This document shows positions 32,376 to 44,260 of a stretch of DNA of 64,000 nucleotides, piece by piece. Each line of letters begins with the position of its first letter. Position 1 is the stretch's first letter. The stretch is from the NCBI GenBank assembly GCA_016647705.1, contig CM028338.1, positions 12,678,240 through 12,742,239 on the forward strand, in the 5' to 3' direction. The position numbers and the translations under genes were made by a program. Under the pieces are notes generated by a model. The model did no database searches. It was not told the origin of the DNA and saw only the letters and a list, made by a program, of their open reading frames with translations. The stretch comes from Eucommia ulmoides (lineage: Eukaryota > Streptophyta > Magnoliopsida > Garryales > Eucommiaceae).

Positions 32376-33690
32376 ATGGAACAGACGGTGACTACCCAAG
32401 CTACTTCGCATTCTAACCCCAGTATAGATCTAGGGGTAAGTAAGTTCCCAATAGAATGGCTTTCAGCATTTAGGGAACAATATAATATTCCTTCATCTGT
32501 ATCGATTAGGGTCTCATATGATGATGAACGTCCTCAAGATTCCAGAGAAAACGAGGTTTGCCTTTATCTCTAGATGTTTGAGTATGGACTCACACTTCTC
32601 TTTTCCTTACTCATTCGCAATCTTTTTCGTCAAATGGAAATTACTCCATCTTAACTAACTCCAAACAGTTTTCATCAAATTATGGGAGCCATAATTCTTA
32701 CCAGACTGAATAATGTTACCCTTTTCGTTGACACCATTAGAAGCATAAGCCAGCTTAAATACCTTGCCAAAATTGATAGACATTACCTTTCTATTCCCAA
32801 AGAATTTTCGTTTCTTATAGACCTTCCAGCTAAGGCCAGAGACTGGCAGCCATGGTTTCTCTTATTTTTTAGAGATTGAGAATTCTCTCATGAGAAAATG
32901 AGATAGTCCCCAATGGTGCCAAAGTGTTTCAGCTCCCCAAGTAATGATATACCCAACAATCTATTTTTTTCTAAAATTCTGCTGAAGTAATTTTTGATCA
33001 TATTTATTGATTTATCAAATGTAGGTGATAGCGCTTATCGAAAGCTCAGTCTCACTCCAAAAATTAAAGAAGATTTGGATAAGCTTCTAATCCCCAAAGA
33101 CTGCTTTTACAGAGAATTTGCATAGTGAAAATTTATCCGACCTACAATGGATCCATCTTGTCTTCAGGAATTAGCTGAGCTTCAAATCAATACCCGAAAA
33201 AGAAAAAGGCCGGCAAAGAGACTTGCCAAAAAGACTGATCAATCATCATCCCGGCCTCCTTGCATCGTTCCTGGCAGCCAGACCATCCATCAAGCCCCTT
33301 CTTATGATGATCCCAAAGTAGTAGTATCGGATGATGACTGCCAACCTCTCATCCTTCATAGAAGCGATGTTATTCCTGTTACAGTTCCATCATTGGTTCA
33401 AACTAATGAGCAAGCTCAAAGTGAACCAACTTCTGTTTACAGATTAGCTTCTCTTTCTAGATCAACTAATGTCCTTATCGCAAAACCTCCTGTTGTTGAT
33501 CTGCCTGTAGCTAGTAATCAATCCTCCCCAGTCCTTGTTTCCAGCCAAAGACCTAGCCGAGGAATGAGTAAGCAGCTAATGTGCCAACTTATCGATAAAG
33601 TTGGTCCTTCTGTTCCAGGTTGTCATGCTATTTTCGACGATGCCATAAAATTTCTGTGTGATCAATCTTGGGACAAAGGCAAGAAAATGA
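32376..33690 (+). pseudogene. Tat extra gene, N-terminal half (unit A)
   Basis: ATG at 32376 (MEQTVTTQATSHSNP). After the N-terminal tail comes FPIEWLSAFREQYNIPSSVSIRV, then MFEYGLTLLFS, LTPNSFHQI and an LNNVTLF block. This order resembles the plant domain known as putative gypsy-type transposon (Transposase_28). A TAG at 32571-32573 stands where unit B has TGG. A GT-AG intron is likely (about 32941-33023; unit B has the same edges). The frame 33147-33728 adds a Lys/Arg-rich nuclear-signal-like patch and a Ser/Pro-rich linker. It ends at DQSWDKG, where the homologous gene at 55298-57700 continues but this one is cut. Confidence 0.65.
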
Positions 33691-33699
33691 CTGAGGGCA

Positions 33700-34800
33700 A
33701 GAACAAGCCCGCGTTTAGAGTAATGTGAAGAGATTCTATCTGATCTGCCATCCGATGCAATAAATATGGATGCAAAGATAAACGCTCTTAACGTGAAAAT
33801 GGCTGAGATGTTAGAAACTATCAAGTACATGGCTAGCATAATTGTTGATAATAGGTCGCAGTTCAATATGAGTATTCATGGAGTCAAGGAGGAGGAAGAG
33901 ACTCCACGACATGTTGATCCTCATTCTTATGAGGAACGACTTGCTCATGGAGAGCCCAACCATCAACCTAAACAAGGGACTAGTATTCAAACTGAGACTG
34001 TTGATTCACATCGATAGATCAGGAGTCAAGTGGAGAGAGTTCAACTTCTGGATGAGATGGATACATTGTTGAACGGAACTGAGATGCCTTTCTCCCCAGA
34101 GATATTAGCTGTCCCACTTTCTGAAAAGTTCGATCCGACAAAGTTTGAAAAGTATGATGGGAGAACTGATCCAGTTGAACATATTCGTTAGTTCAAACAT
34201 GTCATGAATTTGTATAATTCCAGTGATTCCATCATCTGCAGAGCTTTTGTGACCACTTTGAGGGGGTCGTCTCTTGAATGGCTGCATACTTTTCCTGCGA
34301 ACTTTATAACATTGTTTAATGAGTTCAGAAATACATTTATCAACCGCTTCATAACCTGTCAGAGGTTAATGAAAGGATTGGATTTCTTGCTTGCTTTGAG
34401 TCAGGAAAAAGGAGAAACGTTGCGCAAGTGTATGAGTAGGTTTAATGAATAGCTGACCTGCATTGAAGGTTGTGATACAAACCTTGTTATCAATGCTTTT
34501 ATGTCAGGGTTATGACCTGGACAATTCCAAGATTCTTTAACCAAAAAGTGCCCTCGGAGTATGACAGAGTTGATGGAAAAATTCAAGCCTTACATGAAGC
34601 TAGAAGATGTGAAACTGGCTAGAGAAGGTAGGGGAACATTTCGGGATCATCTCAGGCAAAACAAGAAAGACATTGGCAAGGCAAAATTTGGTACGTCTGA
34701 TAGGTGTAAAGATCAAACAAGGAATTCAAATTCTAGGCCAGAAGTTCTCCAAGAACCAGGCCTTCTTGGATTGCACATGCCGATCTCACGGATCTTATAG
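33700..34800 (+). pseudogene. Tat gag (unit A)
   Basis: Reads MDAKINALNVKMAEMLETI (helical N-part, 33766), then KFDPTKFEKYDGRTDPVEHI, IICRAFVTTLRGSSLEWLHT and the rest of the Retrotrans_gag domain, ending near a Lys/Arg-rich tail. In-frame stops: TAG 34189-34191 (shared with unit B), TAG near 34450 and TGA near 34515. The natural start codon is absent here. A gag-like start lies on the minus strand next to the primer site at 42045-42101, which suggests that the gene was cut by the inversion. Confidence 0.78.
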
Positions 34801-35093
34801 GATATTCATACGTCAGATATAATTCAATAGCCTCCCAGACAGACTACTAAGTCAAATCGAAAAAATTTCTCTAAGTATTATGATTTTCATAAGGACCATG
34901 GTTACAATACAGATGACTATTGGGAGCTTCAGAAGGAGATCAGGCGATTTGTAGACATGGGACAGTTGTAGGATTATATGCAAGATCGTTTCGGGAGAAA
35001 GAAGAGACCCATAAATGATAACCGATGTGAAGAACGTTGGGAAAGAGAGTGAAAAGAAGAGCATCCTAAAGAAAATCGAGAGATAATTTTCAT

Positions 35094-35700
35094 GATAAAT
35101 TCAATTGGATTGAGTACTGGGGATTCCAATCGTGCACGAAAGAGAAATGTGCGTGAAACGGCATTAGAGCGTTGTAATAGGGAATCATTGGCGATAACAA
35201 AGCCAAGACCTATTATTACTTTTTCTGAGGATGATTATAGAGGGATTGTTCACCTCATGAAGATGCCTTAGTCATATCTCTGTAGGTCTCAAGTTTCTAG
35301 GTACGACGTATTCTGATCGATAATGGTAGCTCTGCAAACATTATCTGTGTTAGTACTTTGAAACAGATGGGAGTGCCGAGCTCAGAGGTGAACTCAATGC
35401 AGACTGTTATGGTGGGATTTAATGGCGAGCTTACTTCCCCGTGTGACAAAATTAGTTTGTCAGTTACCTCCAATAAGGAGGAGCAAAGGTACACGAAGGC
35501 CACTGAGTTCATGGTGATAGACTCAGTATCACCATAATATGCCATTCTGGGCCATCCATGGTTACATGCAATGAGAGCTGTCGTGTCAATGTATCACCAA
35601 TGTGTGAAGTATGCCAAAGGAGATTTAGTGTTTGTCATAAGAGGAGATCAAGCTTCTTCAACACAGTGTTTTGCCATAGCTATGAAATCCAGATGTTCTC
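35094..35700 (+). pseudogene. Tat aspartic protease (unit A)
   Basis: Carries IDNGSSANII (active-site region near 35320) and YAILGHPWLHAMRAV. This is the order of the retropepsin of plant Gypsy elements. A frameshift near 35265 and a TAA at 35536 break it. Sequence between 34972 and 35094 links to gag across the shared TAG at 34969-34971. Confidence 0.78.
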
Positions 35701-35786
35701 CTTTAAAGCAATAAAAGGAAGTTCATGAAGCAGGTCAGCCTGTAGACTCGGTAGGAGAGATTGATGATTTCAGAGAACACACCAGC

Positions 35787-36690
35787 ATGATTCAACCTGC
35801 TGAGAAAGTGAAGCAGATAACCTTTAATGATGGAACTCATAAGCTTATGATTGGTGAATCATTAAGCCAGACTGAAGAAGTTGAGATCAAAGAGCTGCTT
35901 CAAATGAACTTAGATATTTTTGCTTGGTCGCCGGCTGATATGAAAGGAATAAGTCCTGATGTTGTAGTTCATCGCTTGGACATCTGCAGATCATATCCTC
36001 TAGTTCGACAAAAAAGGAGAACTTTCAGTCCTGAAAAAGGATAAGTAATTGAAGCTGAAGTAAAAAACATTGCTCGCTATTGGCCACAGAAGAGAAGTAA
36101 CATACCCTAGATGGTTGACTAATCCAGTTCTTATCAAAAAGAAGAATGAAAAATGGAGGATGTGTGTGAATTTAACTGAGCTGAATCAAGTATGCCCCAA
36201 AGATTGTTACCCGATGCCGAGGATTAACCAAATGGTTGATGATGCTGCGGGGCACCAAGGTTTGTCCATGATGGATGCTTACTCAAGCTACAATCAAATC
36301 CACATGGATCCGCAGGATGAGGAGGGGACATCATTTATCACTCTAAAAGGTACTTATTGTTATAAAGTAATGCCTTTCGGTTTAAGAAATGCCGGTGCTA
36401 CTTATCAGTGATTAGTGAAATCATTTTTCAAGATCAAATTGGGACCACCATGGAAGTTTATATAGATAATATGCTGGTCAAAAGTTCCAAATAAACAGAT
36501 CTCCTATCCCATTTAGTTGAAGCCTTTTCTGTTCTAAGAAGGTACGATATGAAGTTGAATCCTGAAAATTGCTCTTTTGGGGTCACCTCTGGTGAGTTCC
36601 TGGGGTTCGTAGTTAATCAGCTGGGCATTATAGTAAATTTAGGACAAAAAGAAGCTGTTAAAAATCTAAAATCCCCTTCTTCTATACGAT
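35787..36690 (+). pseudogene. Tat reverse transcriptase (unit A)
   Basis: Begins with the ELLQMNLDIFAWSPADMKGI pre-domain and has RMCVNLTELNQVCPKDCYPM, MMDAYSSYNQI and MPFGLRNAGATYQ. The catalytic motif is YIDN (36459-36470) instead of YIDD, so one catalytic Asp is lost. Stops at TAA 36042-36044 (shared with unit B) and TGA near 36411. A further frameshift lies near 36068. Confidence 0.85.
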
Positions 36691-37670
36691 AAGTTCAAGT
36701 GTTAACTGGAAGATTGGCGGCATTAAAAAGATTCATCTCAAAATTTACTAATAGGTGTGCTCCATTCTTTAAAATTTTGAGGGGAAATAAAACCTTTTGG
36801 TGTAATGATGTCTGTGAGTGTGCTTTTCAGTGTATTAAAGATTACTTGGGCTTAGTGGAGACATTGGCCAAGGTACACCCTGGAGAAGAGTTGAAGCTAT
36901 ACTTGGTAGTAACTCCTGTAGCAGTATGTGCTGCACTGGTTCAAGAACTCGCAGGAGGGCAGAGGCTGGTCTACTACGTCAGCAAATCATTGGTTTTAGC
37001 TGAAACCTGTTATACGGAGTTGGAAAACTAGCATTAGCTTTAGTAACTGTTGCTCGAAGCTCTGGCCCTATTTTCAAGCACATGTAATGATCGTGCTAAC
37101 CTCATACCTGCTCAGGGCAGTAATGCACAGACTAAAAGCATCTGGATGTTTAATGAAGTGGACTGTTGAGTTGGGTGAATTTTTCATCCAGTACAAACCC
37201 AGAACATCAATCAAAGAGCAAGCTTTAGTTAACTTCATTGCCGAATTTACTTCTCCACTGAGTGAAGAAGCGACATCTTGCTCTGCTGCCCAGTGAAAAT
37301 TATGGGTAGATGGAGCCTTGAACATGAAAGGATGTGGAGTGGGAGTAGTTATGCAATCATCTGAGAGAGATTAGCTTGAAAAATCCATGCAGTTATGTTT
37401 CCAAGCTTCCGACAATGAGGTGGAGTATGAAGCAGTAGTTCTTAGACTAACTCTTGCCAAAGAGTTAGGTGCTTAGCATCTGGAAGTGAAGTAAGATTCT
37501 CAACTGGTGATAAATTAGATCAATAGCCTATTCCTTATAAATGAAGACAAGTTACGACTCTATGCAGAAAAAGTAAAAGAGCTCGCTTCCCAGTTTCAGA
37601 GCTGTAAATTTGAAGCCATCCCAAGAACTGAAAACGCCAAGGCTGATGCTTTGTCTGTACTTACTTAGAC
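36691..37670 (+). pseudogene. Tat RNase H region, two RNase H-like domains (unit A)
   Basis: The first segment (36699-37031, LKLYLVVTPVAVCAALVQEL, RLVYYVSKSL, ETCYTELE) is the ordinary Gypsy RNase H. The second (37297-37660, KLWVDGALNMKGCGVGVVMQ, DNEVEYEAVVL) is the additional type I RNase H that marks the Tat lineage. NNEAEYE of unit B reads DNEVEYE here. Several stops (near 37294, 37374 and 37474) kill it. Confidence 0.8.
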
Positions 37671-37671
37671 T

Positions 37672-39000
37672 TTGGGATCAGATCAGAAGTCTAAACTGGT
37701 TGAGTTTCTGGACCAGCCATCAATCACTCCAACCCCTCAGTGTGCATGTATAGGTCAGCTGGATGAAGAAACTGATTGGAGGACTTCTATAGTTCAGTAT
37801 CTGAAGGAAGGAGTCTTACCAGATGACAGAGATGCCGCTAGGAAGATTGTTTATAAGTTGTCAAGATATGTGTTATCTGACGATAAATTGTATAGATGAT
37901 CTTTTTCCCAACCTTTATTGCTGTGTCTAGGACCAGAAGAAGCACAATATGTTCTACACGAAATACATAAAGGCGTGTGCGAGAATCACCAAGGGGGAAG
38001 ATCCTTGGTTCATAAAGCGTTGAGAGTGGGATATTATTGGCCAACCGTGCGCGCTGATGCGGCAGAATATGTACGAAAGTACGACAAGTGCTAACGATTT
38101 TCTAATGATATCAAGGTCCCAAGTCAGGAACAAACTCCAATTACTAGTCCTTGACCGTTTGCTCAGTGGGGAATGGATGTTTTAGGTCCTTTCACTCCAA
38201 CTCTTAGGAACAAAAAATATTTGCTGGTGGTGATCGACTATTTCAACAAAAAATAGAAGCTTTTGTAACCATGGTAGAAAATGAAGTAAAGAATTTTTTG
38301 TGGAAACAAGTCATTTATCGTTTTGGCATACCTGCTGTTCTTATCTCTAACCATGGAATGCTTTTTACTAGAGGTAAAGTTGGTTGGATGTGCAACGAGC
38401 TCCAAATACAACATTGGACATCCAGTCCGGCATATCCCAAGGCAAACAGATAAGCAGATGTGACCAACCATTCCATTAAAGAGGCACTTAAGAAACGCCT
38501 GGACGATGCTAAAGACAAATAGGTGGAAGAACTTCCTGGAGTTTTATGGGCTTATCGCACCACCCCAGCATCTACAACTGGAGAAACACCATTTTCTTTA
38601 ACTTACGGAACTGAAGCTGTTGTTCCAGTTGAAATTGAGGTGCCAACTAGAATAGTTGCAACTGCTGATTTAAGGAAGAATGAAGGCCACATATGAGAAG
38701 AATTGGATCAACTTGAAGAGAAGCGTGATAAGGCATTAATGCGTATGGCAGCTTACAAAACTAAGATGACCCGCAGATTCAATCATGCAGTTCGCCCAAG
38801 GAGTTTCGCCATTGGAGACCTGGTACTTCGAAGGGTAATGCCTTACCTACCAGAAGCTCTCCTGGGAAAGCTTGATCCAAACTGAGAGGGCCCTTATCGC
38901 ATCATCAAAATTAATAGACCAGGAACTTATTGGCTTGAAGAACTTGGTGGAGTAGCTATTCCCAGACCATAAAATATCTCCCATTTGCGAAAGTATTTTT
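37672..39000 (+). pseudogene. Tat integrase (unit A)
   Basis: A zinc-binding H-H-C-C end is visible (EIHKGVCENHQGGRSLVHKA, then KYDKC). The core block WGMDVLGPFTP follows, then GIPAVLISNHGMLFTRG, where SDNG is usual, so the second catalytic Asp is Asn. Next come NRSI, a [21 protein letters not shown] block, and the C-terminal GPYRIIKINRPGTYWLEEL and ISHLRK. TAA, TAG and TGA stops occur throughout. Confidence 0.83.
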
Positions 39001-39125
39001 TATGAGTTCTTTATCTTTAATCTTAGTTTCTTTTCAAGAATTTGGAATAATTTGTTTTATGAATACATTTTTAATAAAATACATAAACCTTGGATTTCAT
39101 ATAAAAAGCGATTTGTGTCTGTTGA

Positions 39126-40060
39126 CTGAGTTTTCAACCTTAGAGTTTAACTGAGCACTTCAGCTCAGCATTTAATTAGGCACCTCAACCCAGCAAACAT
39201 TTGAGTTCTTAAACTCAACATATAACTAGGTACCTCAGCCCAGCAAATGACTGAGTTCTTAAACTCAGAGTTTAACTGAGCACTTCAGCTCAGCATTTAA
39301 CTGGGCACCTCAGCCTAGCAAATGACTGAGTTCTTGAACTCAGAGTTTAATTGGGCACTTCAGCTCAGTATGTAACTGGGCACCTCAGCCCAACAAATGA
39401 CTGAGTTCTGAAACTCAGAGTTTAACTGAGTACTTCAGCTAAGTATTTAACTGGGCACCTCAGCCTAGCAAATAACTGAGTTCTTAAACTCATAGTTTAA
39501 CTGAGCACTTTAGCTTAGCATTTAACTTGGCACCTTAACCAAGCAAATGACTGAGTTCTTAAACTTAGAGTTTAACTAAGCACTTCAGCTTAGCATTTAA
39601 CTGGGCACCTCAGCCCACCAAAGGACTGAGTTCTTAAACTCATAGTTTAACTGAGCACTTCAGCTGCAAATAATTGAGTTCTTAAACTTAGAGTTTAACT
39701 GAGCACTTCAGCTCAGTATTTAACTGGGCACCTCAGCCCAACAAATGACTTAGTTCTTAAACTCAGATTTTAACTGAGCACTTCAGCTCAGTATTTAACT
39801 AGGCACCTCAGACCAGCAAACGACTAAGCTCTTAAACTTAGAGTTTAACTGAGCACTTCAGCTCAGTATATAACTAGGCAGCTCAGCCCAGCCAACAACT
39901 AATTCTCCAACTTAGAATTCAACTCAGTATTTAACAAAGGCGTATTGGCTCAGCGAGTACTTGAGTTTTCAAACTCTGAATTAAGCTGAGTACCTCAGTA
40001 CAAACAGGTATTTCAGCCTAGCATGTAACTGAGTTCAAACTCAGGAGAGAATCTCCTACT
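39126..40060. repeat. 75-bp tandem repeat array A, palindromic substructure
   Basis: About eleven copies of a 75-bp unit. Each unit is three 25-bp monomers, and each monomer is an 18-base palindrome plus a 7-base AT spacer. The palindromes are CTGAGTTCTTAAACTCAG, CTGAGCACTTCAGCTCAG and CTGGGCACCTCAGCCCAG. Stems of 6-7 bp with loops of 4-6 bases form in every monomer, so RNA from either strand would fold into a row of hairpins. It lies between the 3' end of integrase and the 3' end of the converging extra gene, a place where Tat elements are known to carry tandem repeats that seed satellites. Confidence 0.9.
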
Positions 40061-40249
40061 GTCATATGCTTATTCAGATATTCATAACTAAGTTATGTAT
40101 CCTAATTTTGTTACAAAGGAGGTCAGACAACGTATTACATAAAAACCCATTCATATTATAAGCAAAATAAAAAAATAAAAAAATGATACATGGGTTTTTC
40201 AATACAAAAAGCAAAAAAAGAATAGACACAGACTGTTCTTACAGAAAAA

Positions 40250-42044
40250 AAGAAAATGTTTTTCTTCTTCTTTTTCTTCATCCGGGGCTGTGTGGGAGGC
40301 GCTTCAGTTTGACTCTAGGGAAGCGGGAGAGTCAAGATCCTCTGAATCGGTATTGGAAAAGAAAAATTCATGATTCTCATATTGGTTGAGTTTTCAGATC
40401 AGTTCATGAATTTTTGCCCTTTTCTCCTCGTTCTTCTCCAGCAATGTATCCCTTTTCACTTTCATGACATTAGCGTAAAGCTTTTGGTAGTTGAAGTTAG
40501 CAACCCGATCTTTCTTGCTCTTTTTCGCATCTCTCAGTTCATCTTTCGCTTCAAGGTAGTGAGAGATGGCTTGGAAATAGGCCGATTCCATGGCAACAAA
40601 AATGACAGAAGCTTCCTCCATGGCACGAAGGCGGGGATACTCATCTTTGGCATTCATGGCTGTTTGCATCAAAGAACGGAAATGCACCCCTAATTCAATC
40701 TCATTGTGTCTCTCAACTTGGATTCTTAAATAGGCAGAAGGGCTGTTAATCCAGATGTTGGATCCCATAACTGTCAAGGGAAGTTTTTGGAAGTATGGAT
40801 ATTGGCGCACTGAAAGGTTTCTTGAAATATAAACAACCAATGGTACCTTTAAATAGTTGAGCAAGGGGAATAGGGGAATATAGTTGAAGCGTCGAAAAAG
40901 GCACACATTAAATGAGGAGGTGACATATGCTGATAAAAACGTACTATAATCATCACAAAAATCTTGAAAACCGTAGTGGCGGTAACTGTTCAGTTACAGA
41001 TCATGATGGTTAAAGATATGGTTATTAATAAAGTTAATTACAGGCCAACAAAAAATAAAGATGAAAATATATGAAAATTAATGGAAAAGGAGAATGCTGA
41101 TTGGCTACGATTAGTTGATTTGAGAAAAGTTTGGCTGAGATATCAGTCATTTTTATCAGGATGAAATCGATGTTGAGCTCACTGCTGGCACCTCGGCTTC
41201 AGAACTTGGCAACTATTGATGTTCTTCGGTTACTTCCTCTATTTTGTCATCAAGATCCAGGAAGGAGAGATAGACCTCAAGTAACTTTTCTGACACCAGC
41301 CTTTGGCAGAAAGCAAAGCTGACCTTCTGAAGCTTTTTTGATTCCTTCTTAAAGAAAGACCAGCGGTTGTCAATGTCTTTTTTGGCCTTCTCCTGTGCAA
41401 CTAACAGCTCAACAGATATCTGCTCTTTTTCAAACTGAAGCCTTTGAAGAGCAACCTCTTTCTCTTGGAACTTATCATGATTTCTCTGGAGGGTAGTATC
41501 TTTTTCTTTAATCTTGGCATCCTTTTGATCAATTATAAATCGGGCTGAGGTAAGCTCCTCCGAAAGATTGCGAGATTCTTCTATGAGAGATGTACTTTCT
41601 TCTTTGATCGCAGTGATCAACGTTCTAAGCTCGTTATTCTCAGAGTAGAAAAGTGCATTACTCTTTTGGAGAGCCTCCCTTTGTTCGTTAGCAGATTGCA
41701 ATTCGGCTCTGAACTGTTCTTGAGAAGATCTGGATAAGGCAAGATCGGTGGCAAGCTTTAACTTCTCATTTTCCAACTCTTGTACCTTAGCCTCAACTTT
41801 GTTGAGCTCAGTTATTTGATGCATTAGTTTGGCGTCCAACTCGTTCTCATCCTCAGAACAGTTAACCAGAGCAGAGGACATATGCATACACTGATATGAT
41901 CAGATTGTTGTTAAATGAGATCGAACAATCAGATTATTTAAAATTAAAAGATAGATTAAAATAGTGCAAGTACCTGAAGAAGGGCACAGATTACCATTCG
42001 AAAGATTTTGCGTGCTGCTCTTCTGGTACATTTAGGTCTGCAGG
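40250..42044 (-). pseudogene. Tat extra gene, coiled-coil and C-terminal half (unit A)
   Basis: On the minus strand: a short exon-like piece (ARKIFRMVICALLQ) near 42030-41973, a probable intron (GTACTTGC to ATATCAG, about 41973-41894), then a 225-residue coiled coil (41887-41213) rich in Glu/Lys/Leu heptads such as LENEKLKLATDLALSRSSQE. After another gap comes the C-part (40906-40394) with YPRLRAMEEA and an ISHYLEAKDELRDAKKSKK helix, then an acidic tail. Unit B and the gene at 55298-57700 carry the same order. The strand is opposite to the N-terminal half 32376-33690 of the same gene. Confidence 0.7.
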
Positions 42045-42101
42045 TGGTGGTAAGTCATTATTATGACTTGTCACCGGTGCTCTAGCTCGCAAATGCCTCA
42101 T
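42045..42101 (-). pseudogene. Possible Tat gag start stub (unit A)
   Basis: ATG at minus 42101-42099 opens MRHLRARAPVTSHNNDLPPP, a basic then Pro-rich N-terminus of the kind that starts Tat gag proteins. It lies 26 bases inside the primer-binding site. It runs into extra-gene sequence near 42045, while the rest of gag is on the other strand 8.4 kb away. Confidence 0.5.
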
Positions 42102-42126
42102 ATATGCAATGTAAGTTTTTACGTTC

Positions 42127-42148
42127 GGTTACCACAAACGACGCCAAA
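42127..42148 (-). other. Tat primer-binding site (unit A)
   Basis: Minus strand TTTGGCGTCGTTTGTGGTAA directly follows the LTR end (CATCA). Unit B has TTTGGCGTCGTCTGTGGGAA. This resembles the TTTGGCGCCGTCTGTGGGAA sequence that follows the 5' LTR in many Tat-type elements. It sets the element direction as leftward. Confidence 0.72.
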
Positions 42149-42728
42149 TGATGATGTCAAAAATTCTCTGTCACGTGTCAAGCTCTGCACGTACCATGAA
42201 ATCTTTCGTCTTCCATCTCTATCTGCAAACTCGTAAATTCTAATGGGGGACACCGGTGTGGTGTCAACCAAAGAACCTCCGACGTGAGAATAAGTTAATC
42301 TGAATATAGTGAGAATAAAATGCACACACAAATCAGAGACTGTATTATTAGTTACCTTCTAACCCTTTTTATAGATTGAGAGAATCTCTGTAACGGTAGG
42401 GAGATACGAGTAACTGAATGATCTCTGTAACGGTCTCCATTACTCACGGACCGTTACAGTCAATTCAGACTTATTCTAACGTATACAGGTTTGATCGAAA
42501 CTCTGAGATAACTGATTTTCTATACATACCCAAATATGGGCCTTATCAAGTGGTTTCCCATGTATTCATAAAGAGCACCAAATCAGTGTTTGAATCATGG
42601 GCTTATGCTGTCCCAGCACACTTGATATGGGGGTTTACCTGACTCCAATTCAAAGCCTATATAATGAATCCGACCCATTTAGGATTTTGTACCTAGGTTA
42701 GTTTGGGGTGGGAGTTTTACACGCATCA
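42149..42728 (-). repeat. Tat LTR2 (shared middle LTR)
   Basis: 580 bp, TGATGATGTC to ACGCATCA. It serves as 5' LTR for unit A and 3' LTR for unit B in minus orientation. It lacks about 80 bp present in LTR1 around the TTATAGAGTGATTAGC region. No target duplication lies beside it. The minus strand to its right reads AAGAGGGCAAA (polypurine-like). Confidence 0.9.
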
Positions 42729-42924
42729 TTTGCCCTCTTAACTTTCGTGACGATTCAGACGAAGAGAAACGAAAGATTACTTATTCCTTAAGTAAGTTCT
42801 TTCATTCATCCCTCCGATTCTCGACATTTTCCTTTGCATTTTTGGTTGCTATTACTTGTTTTGAAAAATATCACCAAATCAATCAATAAACTCTATCGAA
42901 GCGGGCTCATCGTCAAATCCTGCA

Positions 42925-44260
42925 ATGGAACAGACAGCAACATCCCAAGCTACTTCGCATTCTAACCCCAGTATAGATCTAGGGGCAAGTAAGTTCCCAA
43001 TAGAATGGCTTTCAGCGTTTAGGGAACAATATAATATTCCTTCATCTGTATCGATTAGGGTCTCATCTGAGGATGAACGTCCTTAAGATTCCAGAGAAAA
43101 CAAGGTTTTCCTTTACCTCTGGATGTTTGAGTATGGACTCACACTTCTCTTTTCCTCACTCCTTCGCAATCTTTTTCATCAAATGGAAATTACTCCATCT
43201 CAAGTAACTCCAAACAGTTTTCATCAAATTATGGAAGCCATAATTCTTGCTAGACTGAATAATGTTACCCTTTCTATTGACACCATTAGAAGCATAAGCC
43301 AGCTTAAATACCTTGCTAAAATCGATAGACATTACCTTTCTATTCCCAAAGAATTTCCCTTTCTTATAGACCTTTCAGCTAAGGTTAAAGACTGGCAGCC
43401 ATGGTTCCTCTTCTTTTCTGGATATTGGGAATTCTCTCATGAGGAAATGGGACAGTCCTCAATGGTGCCAAAGCGCTTCAGCTCCTCAAGTAATGATATA
43501 CCCAACAGTCTATTTCTTATCTAAAATTCTGCTAAAGTAATTTTTGATCATATTTATTGATTTATCAAATGCAGGTGATAGCGCTTGTTGAAAGCTCAGT
43601 CTTACTCCAAAAATTAAAGAAGATTTGGATAAGCTTCTAATCCCCAAAGACTGCTTTTACAGAGAATTTGCATAGTGGCAATTTATCCGACCTACAATGG
43701 ATCCATCTCGTCTTCAGGAATTAGCTGAGCTTCAGATCAATACCCGAAAAAGAAAAAGGCCGGCAAAGAAACTTGCCAAAAAGACTGATTAATCATTATC
43801 TTGGCCTCTTTGCATCGTTGCTAGAAGCCAGACCATCCATTAAGCCTCTTCTCATGATGATCCCGAAGTAGTAGTATCGGATGATGACTGCCAACCTCTC
43901 ATCCTTTGCAGAAGAGGTGTAATTCCAATTACAGTTCCATCATTCGTTCCAACTAATGAGCAAGCTCAAAGTGAACCAACTTGCGTTTCCAGATCAGCTT
44001 TTCTTTCTAGATCAGCTGATGTCCTTGTCACAGAATCTCATGTTGCCAATCCTCATGTTGTAGATCTGCCTGTAGCTAGTCATCAATCCTCCCCAGTCCT
44101 TGCTTCCAGCCAAAGAGCTAGCCAAGGAATGAGTAAGCAGCTAATGTGCCAACTTATCGATGAAGTTGGTCCTTCTGTTCCAAGTCGTCATGCTATTTTC
44201 GACGATGCCATTAAATTTCTGTATGATCAATCCTGGGACAAAGGTAGGAAAAGGACTGAG
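42925..44260 (+). pseudogene. Tat extra gene, N-terminal half (unit B)
   Basis: ATG at 42925. Same content as 32376-33690. The TGG codon lost in unit A is kept (LWMFEYGLTLLFSSLLRNLF), but a TAA near 43084 replaces CAA. The open stretch 43123-43524 covers the Transposase_28-like core, including ITPSQVTPNSFHQI and KVKDWQPWFLFFSGYWEFS. The probable intron runs from GTAATGATAT (43490) to AAATGCAG (43574). It breaks off at DQSWDKGRK near 44250. Confidence 0.65.

Noticed and set aside
39126-40060. Regularly spaced palindromic repeats resembling a CRISPR array
   Set aside because: The spacers are 7-base, nearly identical AT words, the repeats differ in a fixed three-step order, and the context is a plant retroelement. 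It is a satellite-type tandem repeat.
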